Positions 1 through 9,339 of a stretch of DNA of 38,624 bases are shown one piece after another; positions within the stretch are counted from its first letter, which is position 1; the number at the start of each line of letters is the position of its first letter. A program made the position numbers and the translations under genes. The stretch is taken from assembly GCA_015680685.1 (NCBI GenBank), contig MNCI01000987.1, positions 114,933 through 153,556 on the forward strand. Reading direction: 5' to 3'. The notes below the pieces were generated by a model that did not search any database, was not told the origin of the DNA, and was given only the letters and a program-made list of their open reading frames with translations. The stretch is from Gnetum montanum (Eukaryota > Streptophyta > Gnetopsida > Gnetales > Gnetaceae).

Positions 1-236
1 AAGTAATAAATAACAATAAGAATTAAATAATTAAGCTAAGTGGATACTACAATGATGAAGTAATCTCAATCTTNCTTAAAGGAAAGGGTTGAGAGTAAAA
101 ACTGACAAAAATTTCCTACCTTAGTACTAAAAAACTACCTTTCCAAATCTTCTTGCCTCTTATTTATGGATGAGGAGATAGGCTGCAATATCGCGTACGC
201 GATATCACATCTAGGCTGTGATATCGCGTCACCTAT
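1..236 (-). repeat. Truncated LTR fragment of the E2/E3 family
   Basis: This stretch matches the U3/R part of the E2 LTR at about 8791-9115, in the same minus orientation. Shared blocks are 'aagtaataaataacaa', 'caatgatgaagtaatctcaa', the 'gttgagag...aaactgacaaaaa' block and a TATA-side region followed by palindromes. Positions 188-205 form a perfect 18-bp palindrome (ATATCGCGTACGCGATAT). The fragment stops at E1's left LTR at 237 and its true LTR end is missing. The single N at 74 replaces about 80-90 bp that are present in the E2 LTR at about 8855-8937. It could be the remnant of a solo LTR into which E1 inserted, or an LTR cut by the window edge; the missing right-hand part was not found. 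Confidence 0.7.
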
Positions 237-1000
237 TGATAAGTGGTGAGGTACCCCTACACTCAACCATACGAATACGAGCATCTCACACATGATCTAG
301 TTGAACTCCAAGGACTAAGTGCTTACGTGCTTAAGGTTAATCAATTGTTGTCTTCCCAAACTTACTTATATTGTCATAGTTGTATCGTTAAGTAAGCTTG
401 AGGTATGTGATTTTTATATCTTTTATCTTTTTAATGCCTATGCTAAGAGGGAAAGGTGAAGAGAACTAAATGACTAACTTTCATTAACTCTTCACTGACT
501 AAGTTCTAATCGTCCTAGCATCAGTATCCATTTTCACTTACTATACACACCTTGAACTAGTGCAACACTGCTGAGATTACCAAACGCTACTCGTTACTGG
601 GTTACCAAGTGTTACACACATGCTCGAAGCAATCCTATTAAACGCACTTAACTAGGAGAGTCAAGGGTTGAGAGAGATTAATTATCTAAGAAAGAATTTA
701 AACACTTAACAATAATTAAACCCTATTTAGCTTAGTCCACATGCTGCAAGGTTTATCAGAAAGTTTGTCTTTATTGCCATACACAAATGTGTGCTCAGGT
801 ACAATTTTCTTGAATAAAGATCTATTCACTTTGAGACTCCTACTACGGGCACATGGAAATTATTCTAACTTTGGAATGGTAAAACTACTATAGTTTGGCT
901 AAGGTTCTAGATCTAGATGATTGAACAAGGGAAAGACACCTCTTATTTATAGAACTTTTGGTAGGCTGCGATATTACGTATGCGATATCGCGGCTCATCA
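237..1000 (-). repeat. E1 left (3') LTR
   Basis: It starts TGATAAG and ends CTCATCA, a decayed version of the TGATGAG...CTCATCA inverted ends of this family. It matches 6536-7348 over its length, for example 'gtgaggtacccctacactca' at both left ends. On the minus strand the promoter-like part is at 943-952 (TATA box as 'ttatttatag' on the plus strand), preceded by the palindromic block at 970-990. Confidence 0.85.
943..990 (-). promoter_or_regulatory. E1 3' LTR promoter: TATA box and palindrome
   Basis: Read on the minus strand, a palindrome-like GATATCGCATACGTAATATC at about 970-989 lies just upstream of CTATAAATAA at 943-952. The same spacing and order recur in the other LTRs and in the internal promoters of E2 and E3. 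The function is inferred from the TATA box and its position in U3. Confidence 0.55.
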
Positions 1001-1010
1001 TACCCCCATG
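1001..1010 (-). other. E1 polypurine tract
   Basis: On the minus strand CATGGGGGTA lies immediately before the TGATGAG start of the 3' LTR. This is the expected place for the plus-strand DNA primer. E2 has the same purine run next to its 3' LTR (9151-9160). Confidence 0.75.
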
Positions 1011-2929
1011 GCTTAATGAAAACTCATCTTCGAGTTCCTTGCAAAATTTTTGGAAGGTATGGGATTATTGACTTGAATGATACTAATGGTGAATGGGGTG
1101 ACATGTGAATGGATTATCATTACAATACATGAAAAATTAGTGTTCATGACAACAAGAGTGAACACTATACACTTTTGACATCTAGCCTTATTTGGCAGCT
1201 GAGAAAAAGAGAGAGAGAGAGAGAGAGAGAAGAAGAAGAAGAAGAAGAAGAAGTCTATTTCTGCCAATGCCAAGATTGCACCTTTCGTTGTTCATCCATA
1301 AGCACACCATAAATCTTGTTCCTTGCATAACTGCTTCAGCACCGATCCATTCCAAGTGTTCCCTCCAGATCCAATCCATTGTTGTATGATTTCCATCTGC
1401 ACACACAACAAAATCTTATATTAGCAAGGGTAAATGGATCACAATGTAGTTAATACCTTACCTCAGTGTAAAGTCCATTGGCTAAGTTGTGATATGCCTG
1501 ATGCAGATTCTGGAGATATAACACTGGTGACTACTAAAGGTGTAGGGGTTAGGAGAAAATCAAAAAAATTGGACCAGGAACCCCATGATTGAGAGCGAAC
1601 TTTCGATAGCGAGAGAATGGACAAAGATAAGGAATAAGAAAGATGGAGAAAAAGAGACAACTATAACGCCGATGAAATGGATAGCAAAGATGAAAATGAA
1701 CAAAATAGAATTTGATTGCAAAAATGTTTAAGGAAAAGAAATTAATTGATGTACCAAATAGGAATGCTAGTGGGTCCTCCCCAAAGCAGGCTCATGCCCT
1801 TAATGCCATGACATTCCCACATTCAAAGAGTCTACAGGCTCTGGAAATATCATTTGGAAGTAAGAGTTAAAGTCTTAACCACAAAAATTTACCAAAAAGA
1901 AAACAATGCGTCAACCAAAATATAGACTATTGATACAACCGTCAATGAGGTGAACAATGGAGGAAAAACGATGGAAAGAAGAGAATGAAATGGAGTCTCA
2001 AGAACAAGGTGATGTACATCCCCTTGTGTGTTAATGGCTAATGTGACTTAGTAGATCTCATTCCAAATCCATCCTCAAACAAACCACATCTAGTGACTTC
2101 ACCTTAATACATTTGGCCAATCCATCCACCTGAAGTAACAAGAATGCCTTCATCCAAGAGTCACCACCATTCCAACGAAACAAGAAGGGAGAAAGTAGGA
2201 AGCGAGAAAGGGCCTTAGTTAGAGGAAACATGTTTTTTTAGTTCCATAACCAATGCTTGTAGCCCAAGTGATTATTTCGTCTAAGGGGTGTGCTTTGGAT
2301 TCTCACTGTTTTTGTTTTTTTTTTTTTTTTTGCATTTTTGCGTGAAAACCACACCATGCAAAGACTTATTATTTTTATTTTTATTGGATCAGCTTCCTGA
2401 TAATGGGGTAACATTGGAACGGTAAGAAAAACTCAAAAAGAAAACATTCAAGCACCCAAGAGAATGGCCAACACAAATACATCAAGTCCCCTTGAAGTCA
2501 CACCCTTTTCAATCCTTGAGTCCTTCCTTAGTTTGAGAAATGCCTAGTCACTAATTCATTGATAATTCTTATTATTTAAGGAAAGGGACTGTACAGTTCC
2601 AAGCCAAGAGAGACCATAGAAATTCATGGATGCATGGATGATGTGGACTCATTGCCTATTATATCAAAAGAACCATACCTTAGTATCAACATTATAACTT
2701 AAAGGTAAAAACCAAACATTAGCAACCAATAGAATATAGTTCATACCATCATCAGGAGCACTTATTAGGTGACAAACTTAACAAAATGGATAAACACACA
2801 CACACACAAATAAAAGAAAAAGTATGAATGATTTTGCAAAATAAAAACAAGAAAATTTAAAGAAATTTGTAAAGCAAAAATGTGTAAAAAAAATGTTTCA
2901 AACAAAAACTTAAAAAGGAACTAAGGGCC
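1011..2929 (-). other. E1 non-coding 3' internal region
   Basis: About 1.9 kb with no supportable coding sequence. The part near 1020-1150 aligns with E2 at 9160-9300 (block 'aatgaaaactcatc', then 'tatgggattattgact'). The part near 1765-1810 ('cctccccaaagcaggctcat') aligns with E3 at about 27530-27560 and E2 at about 12970. It is therefore the same spacer that in E2/E3 precedes the internal promoter, but here the internal promoter and ORF2 are absent. Simple repeats are scattered through it: a GA/GAA tract, a T run at about 2316-2334 and a short CA run at about 2795-2810. Confidence 0.6.
1206..1253. repeat. GA/GAA microsatellite
   Basis: An AGAGAGAG tract runs into AAGAAGAAGAAG. It lies inside the non-coding 3' part of E1. 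Short open frames across it on both strands, with runs of Arg or of Phe/Leu/Ser, are artefacts of the repeat. Confidence 0.9.
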
Positions 2930-3762
2930 TCAATTGATCAACAAAGGTGGCCATCTCCCCCATGACTGAGTTGGAAGGGAGAGATCTGAAATAATGAGCA
3001 AGGTCATCCTTTCTCCGATGTGCAATGTAGATTCATGATAAAGTTTGGTCTGTTGCACACTAACTAGCATTCTCTTATGGGAGCGTTTGTTCGAAGGTTT
3101 TGAAAATTTCCAACTTTCCCCTATTGATGTTTTCAGGTTAAGGATTTGAAGTTGGTGACACTCTTGGTCCAATGTATCTATGCTTTCAACGTGGGCACAA
3201 TTTGGTCCCTCATGTAGTTCCATGCACATTGATAAGTTTCTCTTTTGATTAGCTCTCAACCACTGGGTGTTTTCTTGTTGTGTGGTTGCTACATACAGGC
3301 ACTTTTTTATGTTAACTTCCTGGGCACACTGATTGCATGCAAGTAATGCTGAACATTCCTGTACGTCATCACCCTTTATATCATTGTATGTGATGCATGG
3401 AACTTTCTTCTTCTTGATCTTCTCAAAAGCATTTTCCTTAGATATTTCCAAGGAAAGATCATGGATTCCTAGGCATGCATTTATGGTACTTAGCCATGCC
3501 CTTCCCATTATTATTGGAAAGTTCCCTTTGTCATTGTTTACTTGTATCACTAGGAAATCAATTGGGTATGACCACCCACACACAGTGGTAACGATGTCCT
3601 CCACAAGTCCCAAGGGAATAGTGATGAACTGGTCAGCCAACTCTAAGAGAATATTACTCTTCTTTAGTGGAGGTAGGTTCTAGGCTTTCTACATCTCTTG
3701 TGATATTAAATTGACTCCATAACCTGAGTCTAGAAGAGCTTTATGAGGTTCATTCCTAGTGA
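2930..3762 (-). pseudogene. E1 retroviral-type aspartic protease (C-terminal part of gag-pro)
   Basis: The minus-strand frame contains ALLDSGYGVNLI, with the DSG catalytic triplet at 3722-3730. It is followed by LADQFITIPLGLVEDI and NNDKGNFPIIMGRAWLST. This is the order of a plant Athila/Tat-type protease: the D-S/T-G loop, then a 'LADRS-PLGVVEDV' block, then an 'IILGRPFLAT' block. Two in-frame stops lie just after the active site (before NLPPLKKS), and the longest clean stretch is 3640-2930. The family enzyme acts as a dimer that cleaves gag and gag-pol in the particle. After about 120 residues the frame continues as an unrecognised tail ending at 2930, and no reverse transcriptase follows. 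This makes E1 the only one of the three elements with a visible protease. Confidence 0.8.
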
Positions 3763-4353
3763 CTTGGAGATATATTAAATGGCTTCTAGGGTTAGAGAAT
3801 TTCTTGGGAAGGTGGCCCACCTTAATCTAGTCAGTAACAACATGCGTTAACATAACCGTGTATGTTGAGCTCTATTTTTGGTTTGAAGGAAGCTCTGAAG
3901 CCTTATTTGATAGAGAGGCATTTAGAGGCTCAACCGCTTGTGGTTGTGAGATCTTGTTTGGACTATTAGTTCTAAAGAAAGGTCTTCTCTTTGTACAGTT
4001 GTTAGAACCAGTTGAAGGTTCACAACTCTCATAGTATTACGTTACTACGGTTGAGTGGGGAGTTTCCCTTGCATCGCTGGAGCGGGTGGTAGTGGAGCTA
4101 TCGGTGTGAGAGTCGCAGATGGGTTTGGAGGATGGTATGTATGTGGTGCGTCTCCCCTAGGAGAAGGAGTCCTATAATACTCTTGAGCTTTTTAGTTATG
4201 TTGTGAAGTCACATGACCAACAGAGTCACTTGGAGAGACTGGCTACTACACGTAGTAGCCACATGGATCCAGTTGCCGATAAGGATATTGTTGCCTTGGT
4301 GATGGCATCCCCCATGACTATGGGTATTGCCACTGCTAGTGTTGCTCAATAGG

Positions 4354-6383
4354 TTATGGCAGAGTTCCACTTGGATAATACATTAATGGTTGGTGGAACT
4401 GTCTTGGGTTACCTTGGGGATAAGGTAACCGTCGAGGTGCTTGCCATTTGTTAAGTCGTGGGTTAAGTGCATACACCCCAGACTCTTGCAGATGTGAGAT
4501 TACTAGGCAACATCCCTTAGGATGGTCATATTGGCATATCTTACACCCACAATCATTGTCTATATCAGAATCCACAACCTCTTTAGTGATGGACATTTTA
4601 CCCTTACCTTTGTTACATGCATGGTCCAAATCCCTATTTTTCTTTTTATCATAGTCACTACTTCGCTCGTTAGACTCCTCTACAATTTTAAGGATAGTTT
4701 CAAATCTACTATCTAAGGAGTTCTACATTTGATCTACCTTTTTGACACTTCTATTGTTAATTTTTAGAGTGGCAAGGTTTTTCTATTCACCATCTCCTCG
4801 AGTGGTGACTCTTCCTCCTCCTCACAGAATCTTACTCCCCTTTTCCACAAGGAAGGATCACGGTTGTACTCTTCCATACTTTCTCTCTTATGTAGCTCCT
4901 CTTTTTCCTTAGCTACTTGCTCCAAAAATCTATGCACTTGATGGGACCTAAGCTCTAATAATCTCCCTTGGGCATATGTTCCAAGGATTCTCCTAGTTTC
5001 ATGTCTAAGCCCATCTACGAGATGGCATAGTTGATCCTGTTGTGCGGAACCATAGCCTGGGCAATGATGTAACAATGCATAATATCAACCCATGGTAGCA
5101 TCCAAGGGTTCATGATTTCCCTGCTTCCATCCTTGGATTTTCTTTCACAGGTTGGACACTCGAGAGTACGTTTGATATTTGTCATTAAACAGTTCTAGCA
5201 TCGTACTCGACCTTTGAATGGATTCCAATTCTAAGGACCGATACTAGCTTTCCACTTCTTTCATTAGTGTCCTTGGGAACAACTTTAAGTTTTGCCACTC
5301 ATTCTCAATATTCTGCAAGGAACATGCATCATGAAATGCTTACAAGTGATAATGAGGATCAACATTATATCCCCCTTCAAATCGTAGGATATTATTCATG
5401 TCTAGTCTCTTGATCCTGCTATCTTTTTGGTGCCTTGTGGGTATTCTTACAGCCTCCGTGATGTCTAACATGCTTCAAGTTGCAAGTAGGGGTTCTTCAT
5501 GGTCATTTCTCTCATATCATCTATGATATCTATGTGGTTCCCTACTTTTCCTTCTTCCATGCCATAATTCTCTAGAATGCCCTCGTCCTCGTTCTCGACT
5601 CTCTCGTTGAGGTTTCTCACTATGTTTACATTTATCCTCACGGTTAGGTTTCTTATGAATGCATCCTGATACAGAAGGAGAGGGTGAATGTGATGATGAA
5701 GGTGAAGAGGAAGGAGAACCATCACCATGACAATGTTTCCTACCTTCTCTTTGGTGGTCTCGATCCCGATCGTGATTACGATAAGACTGCCCATCTTCAT
5801 TATGCATTTGTGTTCCCTCATTGAACACTTGGTGTTCATAGGGATTAGAACCAGGATTGTGAATCATAGAGTGAAGGTTCTAATACACCACCTCCTCACC
5901 ATCGTTAGGAGGGGGAACATCGTTTTGTGAAGAACCTATTGAAATAGGTTCACCACCCTTGATTTTGCTTAAGACGGGTGAAGCGTTATGGGGTCCTTTA
6001 CCCTTCAAAGATGTATAGTATCTCTCCTGCTGCAAGTCCCTTTGATGTTGCGCTTATGTGGGTTGGTAGTCCCTTGTATCATAATTGCATCCAACATATT
6101 CTGCGTATAGCTATGACATGCCTATTCATGCGAGAGCACAAAGGAGCATGTTGGGGGCTGCTCAGTCTGGAGGCAACACTATGTTACCCTCCAAGTCTCT
6201 CCAATGTAGTTGTTCATCTTGATGGAGAATAAAGGTAAAGTCAGGTACATATTCATCATGATGAATATATACCACACTAAATTGTTGAGGAACTTGTGGT
6301 TCTTGGTTACGTATGTTGTGCCACAGACTGTGTCTTGTGTTGTTCCTAGGCGGTGAGGTGCTTTTATGAGAAAAAGAAGACAT
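4354..6383 (-). pseudogene. E1 gag polyprotein, broken
   Basis: The fragments run from an ATG at 6383 down to 4354 across several frames. A basic, Ser/His/Arg-rich N-terminal part lies at 5867-5517. It is followed by a gag core containing RLDMNNILRFEGGYNVDP, then WYRSLELESIQRSSTM and LFNDKYQTYSRVS, the retrotransposon gag fold. Next comes YYALLHHCPGYG with LVDGLRHETRRILGTYAQG at 5075-4764. A zinc knuckle CKICQYDHPKGCC (CX2CX3HX4C) lies in 4629-4354. The same blocks occur in E3's gag, for example 'MYAQGQLYEL' and 'YDHPKGQC'. The protein would package the element RNA into cytoplasmic particles. Stops and frame changes show the copy is inactive. The N-terminal part differs from that of E3. Confidence 0.8.
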
Positions 6384-6516
6384 TTTAGTCTTGTTCGGTG
6401 TGCTATTTACCGTTATCTAATAAATTTTTTTCTTTTGATCAACCCTAAGGGTTTGTTCTAGCTTCCCAACGATGTGGATCATTTCCTATATTCTATGTAG
6501 CACATAAACAACTAAG

Positions 6517-6534
6517 TCCCTAGCAACAGTGCCA
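6517..6534 (-). other. E1 primer binding site (tRNA-Asp type)
   Basis: On the plus strand TCCCTAGCAACAGTGCCA resembles the 3' end of plant tRNA-Asp (TCCCCGGCAACGGCGCCA, from memory) with 4 differences. It ends one base before the LTR at 6536, the standard place for priming minus-strand DNA synthesis. Athila/Tat-type elements commonly use this tRNA. Confidence 0.75.
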
Positions 6535-6535
6535 A

Positions 6536-7348
6536 TGATGAGTAGTGAGGTACCCCTACACTCAACCATACGAATACGAGTGTCTCACACGTGATCTGGT
6601 TAAACTCCAAGGACTAAGTGCTTACGCACCCTAATGGAACACTTAAGGTTAATCAATTGCTATCTTCCTAAACTTACTTGTATTTTCATGGTTGTATGGT
6701 TAAGTAAGCTTGAGGTATGTGATTTTTATATCTTTTATATTTTTAACGCCTATGCTAAGAGGGAAAGGTGAAGAGAACTAAATGACTAACTTTCATTAAC
6801 TATTCACTAACTCATTTCTAATTGTCCTAGCACCGGTATCCATTCCCACTTACCGTACACACCCTGAACCAGTGCAACGCTATTGGGATTACCAAACGCT
6901 ACTCGTTACTGGGTTACCAAGCATTACACACATGCTCGAAGCAATTGTACTAAATGCACTTAACTAGAAGAGTCAAGGGCTGAGAGAGATTAATTATCTA
7001 AGAAAGCATTTAAACATTTAACAATAATTAAATCCTATTTATCTTAGTCCACATATTGCAAAGTTTATCAGAAAGTTCGTCTTTATTTCCGTACACAAAT
7101 GTGTGCTCAGGTACAGTTTGCTCAAATAAAGATCCATTCACTTTGAGACTCCTACTGTAGGCACATAGAAATTATTCTAACTCAGGAATGGTAAAATTGC
7201 TATAGTTTGGCTAAGGATCTAGATCTAGATGATTGAACAAGGGAAATTTGCCTCTTATTTATAGAACTTTCAGGCAGACGTGATATTGTAGCTCATCACC
7301 TATGATATCATGTACGTGATATCACGGCCAAAAATTCATAACTCATCA
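6536..7348 (-). repeat. E1 right (5') LTR
   Basis: It starts TGATGAG and ends CTCATCA. It matches 237-1000, with shared blocks such as 'ctactcgttactgggttacc'. The minus-strand TATA box is at 7255-7264 and the 20-bp near-palindrome GATATCATGTACGTGATATC at 7304-7323. The final 40 bp differ from the left LTR, so the two have diverged since insertion. Confidence 0.85.
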
Positions 7349-8313
7349 TATACCAATGTACAAGCCATGGTTTTTCTCAAAATAAATAGCTTTGCCATAT
7401 CATAGACAGAATCAGAAATAGAACCAAGAAGACTCTTAGGATTTATGCCTAATGAAGACTATTAGAAATGAGAGCTCCCTAGATCCAAAGGCTTATTGAA
7501 TTGGTAGCTAAAGAAGAAGGATAGTTGAAAGAGAAAGAAAGTGTAGAGGAGTATAACAAGAATTAGATCCATGCATATGCTAGCATCTCATCTAAATAGA
7601 CTCTATAATTAAACCCAAGAGGTATCCATAAAAAAGGTTAAATCCAAAGCTAAAATAAGTTGTTAAGAAAGAAGTTAAGAAGCTTCTCAAAGCTAGATTC
7701 ATTTATTCAATGGTAGACAATGAGTGAGTAAGCCCACTTGTTATTATACCAAAGAAAGGGGCATAGTGGAAAGTTTGTATAGATTTTAGACTCTAAACAT
7801 GGCCACTTTCAAAGATCAGTTTTCATTACCATTTTTGGACAAAGTATTTGACACTATCATAGGGCATAGCTACTACAAATTTCTTGCTTACTCTAGTGGT
7901 AATAATCAAATCTAAATTACATTAGAGGAGTAGGCCAAAATAACATTCACTAGTTTTTGAAGAACTTTTGAATATAAAAAGATGTTGTTTGGCCTATGAA
8001 ACACTCATAACCCTCAAATGCCTAAAAAATCATGTCTTTTAGTAGAAAATTGGTAATGGTGTGGAAGCTTTCATGGATGAATTCTCCACCTATGATGTTG
8101 ATTTTAATCAAGCATTAGATCACCTTGAGTAAGTACTAAAACAATGTGTGGAAATGAACTTATGACTCAACTAGTAGAAGAGTCATTTAATGATCTAGAA
8201 GGGCCTTGACTTGGTGCACTAAATTTTAAAAAAAGGAATGAAGTTAAATCTTTAAAAGATAAGTGTAAGGAATTACTAGATAGCCTCAAACAATCAAAAA
8301 TTTAAGGTCATTC
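7349..8313 (+). pseudogene. Reverse transcriptase fragment of an older Athila/Tat-like element
   Basis: Plus-strand translation in shifting frames gives RRYP.KRLNPKLK.VVKKEV, KKLLKARFIYSMVDNE, VSPLVIIPKKG and WKVCIDFRL. It later gives AFMDEFSTYDVDFNQALDHLE followed by QCVEMNL. These match the RT thumb/palm order of plant Athila/Tat pol. The catalytic 'YMDDF' box reads F-M-D-E-F at 8070-8084, so one of the two catalytic aspartates is lost. Many stops and frameshifts are present. The last 140 bp before E2 (from about 8165) were not recognised. The coding direction is opposite to E1 and E2, and RNase H from the same strand resumes beyond E2 at 15410, so E2 interrupts this relic. Confidence 0.8.
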
Positions 8314-9150
8314 CGATGAGTGGCGAGGTATCCCTACACTCAACCATATGAATATGAGCATTCACACACGATTCGGTTGAACTCCGTAGATGGACTAGTT
8401 GTGATATCTAGATAGTTACTCATTGATTGCAATTTGCTATCTTCTCACCTGGACTAGTATTTGCTTTGTCACGTATGATTTAGTCCAGAGTGAGGTGTAT
8501 GATGTGTTTCCTATCACTATGCTAATCCTAGGGGCAATGGAAAATAACTTTGTTTTAAGCTAAGAGCGAAAGGGAGAAGAGAGTCTAAGCTAGCCTAAGT
8601 GTGATGAGCATCCATCCCTTAATCATCTGTACACATCTTGGACCTCATGTACTATTACTGGGATTACCAAGCACATGTCCTAGGGATGCAATTAGGATAC
8701 CAAGTAGTCACACTTAATTTCTCGTGATTAATTCATACTCATTCTGCATTTAATAATAAGGATAGGAGAGGAAGGTAAAGAGATATTAAGTAGGAAAGTA
8801 ATAAATAACAGTTAAAACTAAGTGAATGTTGCAATGATGAAGTAATCTCAATCTTTATTGCCAATCATGTGCATGTCCAAGTACATCACACTCGAATAAA
8901 AGTTTTGTACAATTACAATTATCACACTGTAGGCATGCACTAGGGAAAAGGTTGAGAAGAATTGAAAACTGACAAAAATATTCTACTCTAACACTAACTT
9001 TTCCTTTGCTTTCTTATGCGCCCAAATGTGGTATTTATAGGTTTTCACAGGAACCACGATATCATGTATCCAATATCGCATCCAGGCTGCGATATCAGGT
9101 ATCCAATATCAGTGGTTCGATATCAAAGCCTGACAAATCATGGTTCATCA
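8314..9150 (-). repeat. E2 left (3') LTR
   Basis: It matches 14582-15409 over its length (for example 'gtttagtccagagtgaggtg'-type blocks, with small differences) and ends TTCATCA next to the purine tract. The minus-strand TATA box is at 9032-9040. Upstream of it (plus-strand 9053-9124) are five GATATC/AATATC half-sites, mostly with the CG centres changed to TG or CA. A minus-strand AATAAA is at 8854-8859. Confidence 0.85.
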
Positions 9151-9160
9151 TACCCCCACG
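9151..9160 (-). other. E2 polypurine tract
   Basis: The minus-strand CGTGGGGGTA lies directly before the 3' LTR, as in E1 at 1001-1010. Confidence 0.7.
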
Positions 9161-9339
9161 ACTAAATGAAAACTCATCCTTGAGTTAAACAAAATAAGAA
9201 TAAGCCCCATTGATTACATAGTGGATATGTATGGGATTATTGACTGATTAGGAATTTATTCATGCCGTAGTGGAGGAATGCATACAACAAAATTAGGATA
9301 CGAACACAAAATTACAAAAGTACAAAAAAATTTTGGAAC

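Larger units (their letters stand above)
237..7348 (-). mobile_element. E1: gag-protease LTR retrotransposon without reverse transcriptase
   Basis: Two related LTRs (237-1000 and 6536-7348) bound a minus-strand internal region. A tRNA-Asp-type primer binding site lies one base inside the right LTR, and a polypurine tract abuts the left LTR. The order in transcription is 5' LTR, PBS, gag, aspartic protease, about 1.9 kb of non-coding DNA, PPT, 3' LTR. No reverse transcriptase, RNase H or integrase motif was seen, so it would depend on a partner element, like the described gag-only class (TR-GAG). The reading frames carry many stops. The LTRs differ in length (764 and 813 bp) and sequence. The flanking pentamers CCTAT (232-236) and TATAC (7349-7353) do not match, so no target duplication survives and later recombination is possible. 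Confidence 0.8.

Noticed and set aside
188-205. Palindromes as a CRISPR repeat, replication origin or phage operator
   Set aside because: They are spread singly next to TATA boxes of a plant retroelement, with no spacers and no bacterial context.
1013-1406. Open frames on both strands with Phe/Leu/Ser or Arg/Glu runs
   Set aside because: They arise from the GA/GAA microsatellite inside the non-coding part of E1 and have no family resemblance.
5465-5839. A second minus-strand frame overlapping E1 gag
   Set aside because: The overlapping Arg/Ser-rich frame at 5867-5517 and the gag core below it fit E1 gag better; this one is a shifted shadow.
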